A stretch of DNA of 64,000 bases from Gavia stellata (Eukaryota > Chordata > Aves > Gaviiformes > Gaviidae). Positions 37,901 through 50,412 of the stretch are shown piece after piece. Position 1 is the stretch's first letter; each line of letters begins with the position of its first letter. The DNA lies in contig NC_082599.1 in NCBI RefSeq assembly GCF_030936135.1, forward strand, positions 3,334,847 to 3,398,846, read 5' to 3'. The notes under the pieces are model-generated. The model was not told the DNA's origin, made no database searches, and saw only the letters and a program-made list of their open reading frames with translations. The position numbers and the translations under genes are program-made.

Positions 37901-39043
37901 TGCTTCTGGGTGCAGTGGTAGGCATCAGTTCATGGGTAGGATTGCTTTCACAGATGCCTAATTTACTGCCTGCCATCAGGTGTCTGTGTGGAAACAAGGT
38001 GGGTAAACTCTGTAACGAGCTGCTGGATGATTCAGAGGAGGGATGCAGGGGAGCAGAAAGGATGAGCCCATCCTCTGCTGCCCTGGGGTGAGAACCCCGC
38101 TGTCCCCTGCCACGGTGCTCCTTGGGTCTGGGTGCTTTCCCTATTGCTCTCACCTCCAGGTATCTGTCAGGGCTGCTGCCAGTCAAGCAGTAAAATTGCC
38201 ACCTGCCTTTAATGAAGCCTGGGGTCACCCAGGGAGCTCGGGCTGAGGCCCCACTGCAAGTTAAGCTAAACACAAAATGGTTATTACAAGCTCTTCCTCC
38301 CCAGCTGTCCAGGTCTTCTAATAAATGCATGGGTTTCTCTGAAAGCTTTTCAAGGTTTATTTTTAAAAGAGTCTGCATTTGATTAAACATTTGTTTTGTT
38401 TTGTTTTGTTTTTTCAAAAGGAACTTAAAAGGGCCATCAGCCTGTAAACATAAATATTCCCATTCTTCTGCTGATTCTTTGCATTTTTCTGGGTTTGCTA
38501 ATGAAAGATATTTCAGCAGTGCAAGTCGCTGTGATGTGGGCAGCATCCCCTACTCCTGCTTTCAGCTCAGGCTCTTGAGCTTATGGCGTGCAAGCAACAG
38601 ATTATCATGTTAAGCACCTTTTTGTGCCTAGGTGGCTTCCATGGTGTCTTGTGTTCACTTTCACAGTCACCCAAACCCTTCTTGCAGCTGAGCAACGTCT
38701 TGAAACAGGCAACAAAGCAAGTAATGGTGAATTTAGGAGGTGCTGTGGCTTGCTGTGTTATGCATCTGCGTGTATCTAGTACCACCAGCTATCCCTGCCT
38801 CCGATTACAGTGGTGCAGCTCGTCCCCACACTCACCACGGCTCATTCCCCAATGGTGCGGGGTCAGCCCCATGTCATGGTCCCTCACAGGCCCTGGGGAG
38901 ATGGGCTGCTGCAATGAAGGGTGCCTCTCGGAGATAAAATGACCTCATCTATCACAGACGTGCCAATGTCACAACCATATCACTGACTGCAGCCACAGAT
39001 GTTAACTTAGAGCTGTGTTTTTTTCTTCCCTCTCTTCCTGCAG
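34951..39043. other. Sequence upstream of GJC2 coding exon
   Basis: Probably GJC2 intron if the first exon lies upstream. It contains three overlapping or adjacent AATAAA hexamers within 36843-36870, and a (TTTTG)4-type run at 38390-38414. It ends in the long pyrimidine tract and acceptor TTCCCTCTCTTCCTGCAG at 39043. No coding exon was recognised. Confidence 0.5.
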
Positions 39044-39063
39044 GTTATAACTGAGTAGCCCTT
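39044..39063 (+). other. GJC2: GJC2 terminal-exon 5' UTR
   Basis: Twenty untranslated bases lie between the acceptor at 39043 and the first ATG. The bases just before that ATG (CCCTT) are a weak Kozak context. Confidence 0.75.
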
Positions 39064-40311
39064 ATGACCAACATGAGCTGGAGCTTTTTAACCCGCCTGC
39101 TAGAAGAGATTCACAATCACTCCACCTTCGTGGGGAAGGTCTGGCTCACCGTGCTCATTGTCTTCCGCATTGTCTTGACAGCGGTGGGGGGGGAGTCCAT
39201 CTACTCTGATGAGCAGAGCAAGTTCACCTGTAACACCAAGCAGCCCGGCTGCGACAACGTCTGTTACGATGCCTTCGCGCCGCTGTCACACGTCAGGTTC
39301 TGGGTCTTCCAGATCATCATGATATCCACCCCTTCGGTCATGTACCTGGGCTATGCCATCCACAGGATCGCCCGGTCGGCGGAGGAGGAGAAGAAGTTCA
39401 AGGGATTCAAGAAGAAGAAGCAGTTTGCTTTGAACTGGCAGGCAGTGCGCAACATCGAGGACCCGATGGAGGCTGATGAAGAGGAGCCCATGATCTCTGA
39501 TGACACAGCAGAACACGAGAAAGCCAAAGCCAAGCCCAAGAGCAAAGAGCAACAAAAGCACGACGGAAGGAGGCGCATCCAGCAAGAAGGACTGATGAAA
39601 ATCTATGTCTTCCAGCTACTTACCAGAGCTTCGTTTGAAGTTTGCTTTTTGATAGGGCAGTATTTGCTCTACGGTTTTGAGGTAGAAGCCTATTACGTCT
39701 GCAACAGAGTCCCTTGCCCTCACACCGTGGACTGCTTTGTGTCCCGGCCAACAGAGAAGACCATCTTTCTCCTGGTGATGTACGTCGTGAGCTGCCTGTG
39801 CTTATTGCTGAACATGTGTGAGATGTTTCACCTGGGGTTTGGGACCATCCGAGATGCCATTCGCAACCGGAAAATCAACAGCTTTAGGCAGCCTCCCTAC
39901 AACTATGCCTACCCAAAGAACATCTCCTGCCCTCCTGAGTACAACCTGGTAGTGAAATCAGAGAAGTCCACCAAGATCCCCAACAGCCTGATGGCTCATG
40001 AGCAGAACTTGGCTAACGTCGCTCAGGAGCAGCAGTGTACCAGCCCAGACGAGAACCTCCCGGCAGACTTGTCCACCCTTCACAAACACTTGCGAGTGGC
40101 CCAGGAGCAGTTAGACATAGCGTTTCAGAGCTACAACAGCACCCAGGCCAACACGCAACCTTCTCGAACCAGCAGTCCTGCCTCGGGTGGCACGGTGGTA
40201 GAGCAGAACAGGGCCAACACCGCCCAGGAGAAACAAGGTGCTAAACCCAAGGCCTGCTTGGAGAAAGGCAGCTCAAGCAGTAAAGACGGAAAGACATCTG
40301 TATGGATATAG
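39064..40311 (+). CDS. GJC2: Gap junction gamma-2 (connexin-47), complete, 415 aa
   Basis: GJC2 forms hexameric hemichannels that dock into gap junctions, mainly in oligodendrocytes (coupling to astrocyte Cx43 in mammals). The N-terminus [20 protein letters not shown] is the GJC2 form; GJC1 lacks the MTN. There are four membrane segments at about 25-45, 78-100, 178-204 and 233-256. Extracellular loop 1 has Cys56, Cys63, Cys67 (C-x6-C-x3-C). Loop 2 has Cys213, Cys218, Cys224 (C-x4-C-x5-C). The cytoplasmic loop (about 101-177) is Lys/Glu-rich. The tail ends KDGKTSVWI, a class-II PDZ ligand (ZO-1 in mammals). One uninterrupted exon encodes all of it, as is usual for connexins. Odd points: the tail contains a GJC1-like block around 312-357, and Met4 has a better Kozak context than Met1. 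Alternative: GJC1. The N-terminus, the GTVVEQ...AKPKA...[12 protein letters not shown] tail and synteny argue for GJC2. Confidence 0.96.
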   Translation: MTNMSWSFLTRLLEEIHNHSTFVGKVWLTVLIVFRIVLTAVGGESIYSDEQSKFTCNTKQPGCDNVCYDAFAPLSHVRFWVFQIIMISTPSVMYLGYAIHRIARSAEEEKKFKGFKKKKQFALNWQAVRNIEDPMEADEEEPMISDDTAEHEKAKAKPKSKEQQKHDGRRRIQQEGLMKIYVFQLLTRASFEVCFLIGQYLLYGFEVEAYYVCNRVPCPHTVDCFVSRPTEKTIFLLVMYVVSCLCLLLNMCEMFHLGFGTIRDAIRNRKINSFRQPPYNYAYPKNISCPPEYNLVVKSEKSTKIPNSLMAHEQNLANVAQEQQCTSPDENLPADLSTLHKHLRVAQEQLDIAFQSYNSTQANTQPSRTSSPASGGTVVEQNRANTAQEKQGAKPKACLEKGSSSSKDGKTSVWI

Positions 40312-41289
40312 CTTTGTTTAAAAGGAGAGAGGGCAGCGTAGTGGGGTTTTTATTTTGGTTTGTTTCTGGTTTTTGGTATTGTCTTGCGTTTGTTTCACAG
40401 GGCACAGGCGCAATTTTTATATGGATGTCAAGAGAGAAAAGGAGTTTCAGACCAATTTAATGCTGTCTTCCAGTGCATTAACAAAAGACGTTTCTTCCCC
40501 GTTTCCAACACCTTCTCCAGTTGGGAACCTCCAGTGAGCAACAGCAAACACCCTGCATCCCCCACCCCTTCGGTCACCACCGGAGCCCCCCGCAGAGACC
40601 GGACAACGCGCTGTGATGGGAAGCAGAGCTGCTGGTGGATAAGGAGAGAAGTCAGGCTGACAGCAAGCAGCTCCCCTCCCGCATGGCGAGGCTAGAGTGT
40701 TGTAGGTCAGGCAGTGATTAATTACTAAATATCCTTAATCAAAATTAACTCTGATCCCCTGATGAGAAAAGAAAACAACTGACATATTGCATGAACTTTC
40801 ATGACAGCTGATGTCCTGCCTGAATTGTTAGATGCTCTAGCAGGCATCGCTGGAAACGAAGGCATTGTTTGATGCTGTGAGCCATGAGCTGGCACCCGCA
40901 TCAGGTTATAGGGCAGAAACACAGCGACTGTCTTACACAGGGAGACCTAAAAGCGTAGCACAGCGCTGAAGGTTTTCATCTTTTATTCCTCTGCATCAAA
41001 GCAAAAAGCAAATATGATCAAACACTACACAGCAGGAGCGAACAGTGACACTGCATGATACCACTGTGTAGTGCTTGCTACAGTTGTGATGGGAATCATT
41101 GCAGTTACAGCGGTTTTTAACAAACTGTTGCTTCACATCATCAGAAAGTGCCTTTATATAACCAGGAAAACAAAATCATAAAGGGTTTAGATTTCTTTAT
41201 TTGCTGAATATTAGTAGAGATTGGAAGATCAGTGTTGGCAAATTTGTTTTTCTGTTTAATCAAACCTTTATAAATAGTGGCAGATGGCA

Positions 41290-41400
41290 GATCTATGTGT
41301 AGTGTGTATATGATGTGTGTGTGTGTACATGTACGTATATATACAGACACATATGAACACGTGTGTGTGTGAATATAGACATAGATATATATAAATGTAA
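41290..41400. repeat. Compound GT/TA microsatellite
   Basis: Interrupted GTGTGT, TATATA and ACATAT tracts over about 110 bases, including (GT)6 and (GT)5 blocks. The edges are approximate. Confidence 0.8.
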
Positions 41401-43529
41401 TATCAACCCTCTGGTAATTTTACAGCCTTCCACCTTCTCTGGGAAAACCCGGCTGGTCCAGGACTATGGCTGATCTCATCCTGGAGCAGTCTCTGGGCTT
41501 CCAGCCTCACCTGGGGAACTGGCAGGTTTCACACACTTGCTTTGGGGGGCTTAGCAGAAGATCTGGCTTCAGTGGGGACAGGACCAGGACAGTAGCAGGA
41601 AGTTTTTCAGTACTTTATGGGGAGCTTTTTGAGCTTGGCTTGGTTTTAGGGTGGTTTTCATGCAGTTACAGGAATCTGTGGGGATGCTAAAACCAAGCTG
41701 CTGAGCTCCAAGGCTCCTGTTAGTGCTGAGGACATGCTTTGTCAGGGTGGTTTCATCCCATGTCTCTTGCAGAGCTGCGGGGCTGTGGCTTTGTACCCCT
41801 CCAGGAACACAAAATAGAAAGAAAACCTCATCACCGGGAGAACAGGGAGCATCTCCTGCTGAATGGTAAAGGCTGAAACCAGTCACTGCCCCCACTCTGA
41901 CATGTCTCAGAGTGGGTCTCATCCCTGAGATATTCCCGAGATGCCTGTGGCTTAGCAGATGCTCTCACAACCTCCCAAGAGTCCAATGGTTGATTCACCA
42001 CTGTGGAGAACTCAAATAGGCAGAGCCTTCAGGATCAAACCTAATGCGAAAGAAGTAGATCCTCACCAAACACAGCACCATCACTGTGCTGAGCTTTTCC
42101 CTCGGGGCCGTGCCAGCCACCCAAAGTCACATGCAGGTCCCCATGCCAGTATTTCTTAGCCGTTGGATCTACGTGACTTCTTGCTGGGCATCTTTCTCAT
42201 GTCCTTGAGATTGGTCTCTGAAAGCCTTGAGGATGCCTGTTCCCCAGGTGGCCAGGCCCTTTGGTCAGTCTTGGGAACAGGCAGAGAACTTGGGTATGGC
42301 CTTCAGCCCCTGGGAACCTCAACTGAGCTGTGCCATGCCATTAGAGAACAGTGCTGGCAGCAAAAAAGAAGGTTTAAAAAGAAAGGAAAGAAACATCCTA
42401 TAAGCTGAAACATCCAGCTACAAATATTCAGTATGGCTTTGCATAACAGTCTGAGGAACACTTTCAGGCTTGTTCCTGGTCCTGCTGGTTCCTGGTCCAT
42501 CAGTAAAACGCCTGAAGCTCTGCCCGCTCTCACTACTAGAGATCTTCCCCTCAAAAATGGACAACTGCATCCAGGAGGAGGATCAGTGCATCCCCCCACC
42601 AGCAATGGTCAGGAGTAACACACATCTGTCATGTGGAGGGATGGCCTTTCTGCTGTGAATTTTGAATGAAAGGTTCAGAAAGTTCATGCCATGGTGGTGG
42701 GGAGACAAACATATCCAACTGCACTGTTGGTCCTTGTCCCGCGTGCGGGAACGTGTTCTCTTCCTGGGCTGGGGCTGCGCTGGGCAATGCAGGAGAGGCT
42801 GGTTGCTGACGGTGGTGCCATCATGAAGGTAAATGCATGCAGGTCCACAGCCCAGGACTGCTGGGGAGGTGAGCAGAGGTGCTGCTGGGTGGAAATTTGC
42901 TCCCTAGTAATTACAGCTATCTGATTCTTTTGAGATGAGCAGCAATATCACAGCCCTGGATAAACTTGTCCTTCCCACGCAATGCTGGAAGGCACTCTGC
43001 TGTGCAGGAGTCCGGATTTTGGATTTCTCCTGCCCATACCAGTGACACCTCCCTCAGCCCCAGACATGGCTTGAGCATTTCCCGATGACTCCGATCAGCC
43101 TCTCGGCTCCTGCTGACCTGCAGATTCACCAGCGAGTCACCAAACGCAGAGATGGGAGTGCCACCCTTGCTCTTGCTTCAGGAAACCATTCTAGCAAATG
43201 CCTCACCGTGGAAAATGTGGGGGGCAGATTTTAAGCCAGAAACCCCAGAACCTGGTCACAGGGATGTGATTGATTCATTAAACCCATTTTATAAAGCCAG
43301 GGCCATGCCCCCTGCCCCAATGATATAGCTGATCAGTGCCCGATGAGAGGAGATCCCTGGGCTCCATGGCTGCAGGTTCAGAGACACTTAGAGCAAGAGG
43401 GCTGGAATGGACCATGGATCTTCTTGCCAACTTGCCACCATCAGATGCTTCCTTAATGGATAACACGAACCCCCCTTGCTGCAATCTCTGGCATCTCGTC
43501 TCCTAGGCAGACATGGAGAACATCTCATG

Positions 43530-44120
43530 CCTTTAATGTCTGCAGAAGCTTTTGGATGTTTGAAGACTGTTTTCATTCTCCTCACGTCTGCTTTAAGCTC
43601 AACAACTCAAGTCTCATCAACCTTTCTCCAAGGGCTGCTTTTCCAGCATGGTTTTCCTTTGCGTCTTTGAGCCACCACCAGCCGGTCCATGTCTTCCCAG
43701 CAGTGTGGCAGCACTGGTCCTTGGGCCAGCTTTCCACCCTGCTCCTCTTCGTGCACCCATCCGTCACCCTGGTCCTCCTCAAAACCCCATCTTCTGCAGG
43801 CACGGGGATTGCCCCTCTCTGCAGACGTGTGCTTGTATGGCCAGGATCTTCCTGCCCTCCTTCAAACTGCCTTTTCATTTTCACACCACAGATCCAGTGC
43901 GCCAAGAGGGTTTTGAATGATCAGTTGGTCCTGCAGCAGATTTGCAGCCTCCTCCTGCAGCTGGTGTCCCCATCACATTTAATACTCATACACTGTTTTC
44001 CATAGTGAGAGTCAATAATTGCAATATTGATGAGTACTAGAGCCAGGGCAGACTCTTGGTCAATCAATGCAACCTCCTCAGAGTAACTGCTCTCTCAGCC
44101 ATCCTTCCAGTCAGCCCTGC
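43530..44120 (-). mobile_element. Possible ancient CR1/L3-type LINE remnant (antisense)
   Basis: The + strand shows the order of landmarks seen in antisense CR1-like elements, but diverged. CTCAACAACTCAAGTCTCAT stands where GGCTGAACAACCCCAG-type text is expected, followed by CAACCTTTCTCCAAGG. Later AATATTGATGAGTACTAGAG and CCAGGGCAGACTCTTGG resemble the ATATTAAACAG...GGTCCCAG...GACCCCTG block. It is much older than the other CR1 copies here. Confidence 0.35.
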
Positions 44121-45228
44121 TCATCTATCAGTCTTGAAACACTTCCTTGCATAAAATGCTTTGCAAATGGAAGCTGGTCTTGCTTTCACATGTTTTCCAA
44201 GTGTTTTGACAGGGACAGAAGCACATGGGCACATTCCCAGCAGGACTGCTCCGGTGTCGTGGGCTTCCTGGGAGCGATGCACAGTTGCATGCAAAGTCCC
44301 AGCCAGCCTGGAGGACACCGATGACTCCTCTGACCCTGGGGAGGAGGGACCCCAGTTCTCCCAGATCCCAACTGAACCACAGATAGGAGCCAGCATGAAT
44401 CAGATGGCCCTAGAAATATAAAGGATTATTATTATTACGTATATTGAGTTGCTCACTTCCCCCCTTCCTCCTCCATTCCTTGGCCTCTAAAGCCTTTAGG
44501 ATATTTTGTCACCACCACAAAGGCGACCGACATACATTAATATCTCTGCAGGAATGACTCCTTTCGGGGCAGGAGCAAAAATCCCCTCTTCTGTCATGTC
44601 AGTTTGGGAAGGAACAGGATAGAGAGGCAAAATAAGTATAAACACAAGCAAAAAACCCATCACAACCATTACAAACTAAACCGACACCTTGAGGAATTTC
44701 AATTAGATGACAGGCAGTGTCAGCCACAGAAGAAACGCCAGTAGTACAATTAATGCTTTGCTTTTTGTTTTACAGGTTAGTAGTTTTGTTCACACACAAG
44801 ATGGGTTTAGCTTTGTAGCTGAACTAATCGTAAATGTTGACTTTCTCGCTAAACTTGGTTGGATAAAGTGCCCACACTTACATTTTTATTCTTACCATTC
44901 AGGGCCAGGAATGTCCCACGTAAAAGCCAGATTACCTTGTTGCTTGCATTGCATTCCACTGGGAAATACTTGAACTTAACTCAAGGCCATAACCAGTCCG
45001 TGCTGTTACGAAGTTTCTGGGATTGTTATTTTTTTGTTGTTCATTTTTTTATGTACTAACTGTATTTGTACTAGAAATTTTTTGAGTATGAGGTTGAATC
45101 TGTAAGCATTTTTCAGTGTAAATGTTACATCTGGACTGTAGTTAGAATATTAAATACTGGTCAAAAGAGAAAGATACATCAGTCTAACTCTTCAACTGGC
45201 TATTCCACATCCATTACTAATAACATGG

Positions 45229-45234
45229 AATAAA
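45229..45234 (+). terminator. GJC2: Probable GJC2 polyadenylation signal (AATAAA)
   Basis: A canonical hexamer in ATGGAATAAAACTTAC, followed within 40 bases by GTGTGTGATGTTTCTGTG, a GT-rich downstream element. This is the best 3'-end signal on the + strand between GJC2 and IBA57. An ATTAAA lies 80 bases upstream. Confidence 0.45.
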
Positions 45235-45250
45235 ACTTACATTTTGTTAC

Positions 45251-48200
45251 AGTATGCAAAGTGTGTGATGTTTCTGTGAGAAGGGCACTGAGTGTTGATG
45301 ACAAGAAATTCTTCTCAATCTATTATTTGCCTGGTTTAGCCATGTAAGAGCTGTATTTTCCCAGATATGGCTATAAATCACTGCAAAATATTTTTGCCTT
45401 AAGAAGTAGTTGACCTTCTAGTTGTTTGGGATGTGTTGTCTTTCTGATGAATCACTGCCTACAATTCCTTCAGGCTGAAACTACTTAGGAAAGCCTGTAC
45501 TTTCAAAAGCTAGAAAACTTTGCAGAATCTGGGAGAAACTGATGATTCAAACTGAGTAAATGATGGAAAAGGACTTGTGAGAAAGCCTGCCTTTCCAAAC
45601 GACCTCAGTCTTTCCTCCTCCCATTAAATGACAGGCACGTTCTCTCACAACCACTGTCCAAAGAGTCTTCAGGAAACAAATTCTGGACAGAAACTTGCGT
45701 TTTTTCTGTTTCCCTGGCAGTTGTGGTATCTTTACAACTTCTTTGGCATGAGCAGGACCAGCTCCCATCAAGAGACAAAGAATAGGATCCTCTAACAAAT
45801 CCACAAGGAAGGTCAATAGCCAGAAGCACTTCAGCTTCGTAGGTCACATCCTTTGCAGTGCTACGTAGAAGCACCCATGGGTGACTGACCTTAGCTTGAT
45901 GTGGGTGCTAGCCACAGTCATGCAGAAATGAACCCTGTAGCAAGTCTTCCTCGCTAGCAGCCTTCATCCCTCACTGCCAGGCTTGCTTGAGGTCACTGTG
46001 CCCCAGCCCACGGACAGCCACGTCCTGCTCCGATGGCTCAGGCGACTGGCATCAGTGAGGAGTAAATGAGTGAGTAGCAGCCTCATCTCTTGTCCCCAGG
46101 TCACCTCCAAACTGTTGCTGCTGGAGAGCATGGCGGGGGCCATGTCCACGGAGGGAGGGCAGAGCCAGAGGGTGACGGGGCCCCTGAGTCTAATGCCTAG
46201 TAGAAGGAGGAATGGCAAACGCAGCATCCACCTGCCTGCATTTTGGGAACACACAGAGCAATTGCAAAAACCCCTCATTTCTTTAGAAAGCCAGGCTGAA
46301 AAATACCGGTGACTCTCCAGCGTCCCATTCTCTCTAGGATCACAAGACCCATCTTTTTCATTAGCTGCTCCATGCTGCAGACAGTATTCCTGTCAACAGC
46401 ATCTCACTAGCTCCTAATCACTCCCCCTAGGGAAATGCTAATAACAGCTTTACCTTCATTTTCAGCCCCGCTAGCACAGAACAGCCCCTTTGGTGCACAG
46501 ACTCACTCCTTGCAAACTCAGCTGCCGCTTTGCTTTATTTCTGCGTCCAGCCCGTTGTCCTTGCAAATTCCCCCTATCTTCACTGGCCAGCCACAATCCG
46601 TGTTTTCCTCTCCAAGATTGTGGGATGTTGTCCCCGTGCCAGAAGTGCTGCTATGGTTTACCGCAGCCCCGTGTCCCGGCTGCTGGCTGCCTGCGACTGA
46701 CCTCCTGGAGCGCAGCTTGGGGAGTATTTTAATGGCAGGGTTAGGGTTGAATAATTGCAGCTCACATGGGTTTGTGGATGAGAGTTCGTGCTTAGCACCC
46801 TGAGAAAAAGCTGGAGAAAATGAGTTTATCGTACCAGCATTAACCTGCAGGGCTGGCTGCAGAGAGACAGCAGTTATCCCCGCTTTATGCTAGTGCAGAT
46901 GAGTTATGGATGAATAAACACCGAGCATGAGCCCTCGCGGGTGGGAGCCTCAGGCTGTCCTGCTGCCACAGCAGCCAGCAAGCCCCAGACACGGCAGGGT
47001 TTTGGGCAGTGGGAGAGCAGAGAGCAGAAAGTTGATGGAGCAAGAGGCTGCTGGCAGCTTGTGCAACTGCCCAGGGACCAGTGAGGAGCAGAGAGAGATT
47101 CCCTATCCTTTTTCACCATTTTCTTAGCTGTGAGAAGGGTTTCTGAGTTGCCTCGACACACCTGCCTGGGTAAGAGATGTTCCACTGAGGGAGAGATTTC
47201 AGGGGATGTCTCCTTTGGGATAGGGCTTAGCCGGGGATGTTGTGTCTTGTCGCCCTGCCACCCCATGCCGCCAGCTCTCCTTCCACTAACACCGCTAGAA
47301 ATGACAAAGCTGGTGGGTGACGATTCATCAGGCTGACGTGGGTGCAGTATCATCAATAAGAGGGAGCTGCAGCTTTCATGGTCTCACCGTGACGTGGAAA
47401 GCCTAAGGTACAGAGGAGAGATTGATCTCCACTACCATTAGATGCCTGCACGGAGCTGGTCCCCCCCAGGTCCTCTTGGAGTCCATGGGGAGAAGAGGCA
47501 CTTCTTAGGTGTAGCTGATGTGATTCAGTTTACACAGAGGCTTCAGGGTGAAATGAAGCATCCTGAGAGTGTCTTTTTATCTCCATCACCTATAAAGCAG
47601 CCCAGCCCACTCGGGTGTGGATGTCCACATTCGGGTAGATGAATCCCATATAAGAGAGGGCTGTTTTCCCAGTATAGCTTTAGATATTTTACACCAGAAA
47701 CTCTGGCACAAGTCAACTGAGCATCGCAGAGAATTTGCTTTCCAAAATTCTCCCTGTCTCTGCCAACCACTCAGCACCAGGGCATTTTGATGCTCCTAAA
47801 CTGCCTTCAAAGCATAGAAACGAAGAAAACTGAGGACACAGACTCATTTTACCATGCTTTCCTTTTCATTCAGTTGCTGAGCTGAGGCTGTGGCTTCAGA
47901 GGGCAGGAAGGAGAGAATCCGTGACTGTATCTGGGAGCTTTAAACACAGCAGACAAGTCCACATAATGCCACGCTTGCTGCTTGAAGCACAGCAGGTCAG
48001 ATGCAACCTCTGCTCCAAATGTGGATACCAGCAAGGGAGATGACATCACTCAGTCCCACAGTATTAATCCTATGTGAGAGTATCAGCCAAGTGTAATATT
48101 GCTCTCATGAGCAAAGGCAGGAGAATTTGATCCCGCTGGAGACGGATCCTGCTGTGCTAGTGGGGTTTAAAGTCGCTCTAACTTCATCCAAACACCGTTG

Positions 48201-50140
48201 ACCGATGGATGTGGAGGACGGGGAAGAATCACCCAATGCCTGCCAAATTAATCTCACGGAAAGCTCTGGGAATCACATTGTCCATCCGACCAGGCTTCAT
48301 GTCCCCTACTTTCAGTTAAGACAGACACACGCTCAGTGAGGGATGGCACAAACCTCCCCCTGACCCTCAGTGTTACAGGTCTTGACCACACTATGGTTTT
48401 CCTCAAACCTTTCTCTGAGTCAATTTAATGCACTAAACTGTCAGAGTTGTATTTTCTGACCACTGAAACGTTTAAATACTACTTTACTGGCAGCATAACT
48501 CTGTGCTAAAGGAAAAGAAAACCCATGAAAAAAGTGAATAAAAGCTGTAGGAAGTGAAAAACCAAATAAAGGCTCAAACTGGCTTCCTGATTCTTTCCCA
48601 TTTTCACTTTTCTTTCCATTGCCACCCTTTCAAATATGGTCTGTGGGGCTTCATACAACACCTGTGATGGTTAGGAGGCAGCACGGGCATGCACTGAGAG
48701 AGATGGCAAAGGGCTGCTCATGGGATGGCCATGCCTGTCCCCGCATCTTTGTGGGTGCAGCAGGGATGCAGCACTGGGCAAAGAAGGGCCAAAGCTGGAT
48801 CCAGCTGTGGGTCCCTGGTGCCCGTTGGATGCTGGAGTCTCAGCCCAGCTGTGCTTCCAGATACGTGACTTTCCCCTTTTCCCAGACCCCTAAAAAGCAA
48901 AGCACAGCTTCTGCTCTTGGCGCATTCCCACTTCCAGGGAGAGAAAAAAAACACAATGGGCATCAGCTCTCTGCATCTTCAGCCCTGGTTTTAAGGAAGG
49001 CAAGGTTCCTCAGCCCCGTTTTTTACGCGCAGCACATGCCAGCAGCCTGGCAGAGCGCATTTGCACACCAAGGTCACCTCAAATCACATCCACCGCCTGT
49101 TTTTATTTCTCCACCTGCTCTGCCTTGTGCAGCTGCCTGACAAGCATCGCCTCCGAGCAGGGCCAGCGCTGAATTCAGGAATGAACATGCCGCATCACTT
49201 GCCACCGCCAGTAGTGGATCTGTCCCCCTGCACATGGGGATGTGTGATAAGGTTATCGCTGCTGGGGCATACGGGGAAAGCCCGGTCCTGCCCGAGGACC
49301 AGCTGGCTGAACATGCCATCTGCTGCCATGGCATTTGCAGCTCCTGAAAAACGAGCCCCATGGCTCACGGTTTTAAGTTCGGTGGGTTTGAGCCGGGGCT
49401 CGGCACCGCCTGTCCCGATGAACACTGACAGCTCTTTTTTGCAGAGTTCATTTTGGGGCAGCTGAGCCCCCTCCCTGCAGAGCTGCACATGTGCTGGTGT
49501 TGGCAGCAGTGAGGGGCAGAATGGCCTTAAACTGACTTGTGACAACCAGAGAAAAGCAATCACTAATGACAGGCATGACTCACGGCCATTTCTTGAACTG
49601 TGGGATGAATTCCAGCGTAAGGAGCTGCAGCCAAACCCGGGGCTACCCGGGCCCTTCAGAGCCCAGTGAACGTTAAAGAGGCAAGGGAACAGCACCTTCA
49701 GCTCCACTCTTTTAACATGGGGATTTTATTTCTGTGCAATGCTGCTTAGTAGAAGTTCCCACTGTCAAACACTATTGTTCATTCGAAAACAGAGCTACTG
49801 ACCGTTTTTCCAGGAGTGTTAAAAGAGGATGGGGGCAGCTGATGGGTCCTACAGAAACAGAAGTAACGGAGCATTAAAATAGAGCGGAAAACAGGAACCT
49901 TTGAGGCAGCAGCGTTTTCCAGTGTGCTAGCCAAAATATCACTGGAGGAGAATGGGTACGTAGCCTATCTGTCTGCGGTTTCCAGGGGATTAAAGGCTGA
50001 GCGGGGGAAGGAATGACTAAGGGGGCAGGAACGCTGAGAGCAGCCAGGAGAGCGGGGGAGAGGCAGTCTGGGCAGCCCCCGAGGACTCGCACAACAACAC
50101 CGCAGTCGGTGGGTTTATTTTAGGCTGTTTCCATTACTTC
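45251..50140. other. Intergenic GJC2-IBA57, no gene recognised
   Basis: No exon, RNA gene or repeat family was recognised. Two AATAAA hexamers sit 28 bases apart at 48537 and 48565, so a longer GJC2 3' end or another transcript is possible. Short frames on both strands carry no recognisable domain. Confidence 0.5.
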
Positions 50141-50412
50141 CTCCGTGGCAGGGGCCACCGTCCCCCTGCCTGGCAGGGGAGCCCGGGGACCAGCGGGGTG
50201 CTGCTGTCCCTCCGTGCAGCGGGAGGGCAGAGCTCGGGGTGCCCAGGACCAGCTCTGTAAACGCTCCCCAAAGGCTCCCTGCCCGATCGCTGCCCGACCC
50301 CCGGCCAGCGCCCGGCCCCGGCAGGAGAGGGCGGAGCCGGCGGGAGAGGGGCGGGGCCCGGGGCGCCCCCTCCCCGCCGGCAGGCGGCGCCCTCCCCGCG
50401 GACACACACAAG

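Larger units (their letters stand above)
40312..45250 (+). other. GJC2: Probable GJC2 3' UTR / downstream sequence
   Basis: No coding exon is recognised after the GJC2 stop. The stretch becomes AT-rich and UTR-like from about 44700. It ends with ATTAAA at 45149 and AATAAA at 45229. It also holds a GT/TA microsatellite and an old CR1-like block. Whether the transcript really runs the full ~4.9 kb or ends earlier at an unrecognised signal cannot be seen from sequence. Confidence 0.4.

Noticed and set aside
39286-39585. Antisense frames inside GJC2
   Set aside because: They are shadows of the conserved connexin frame.
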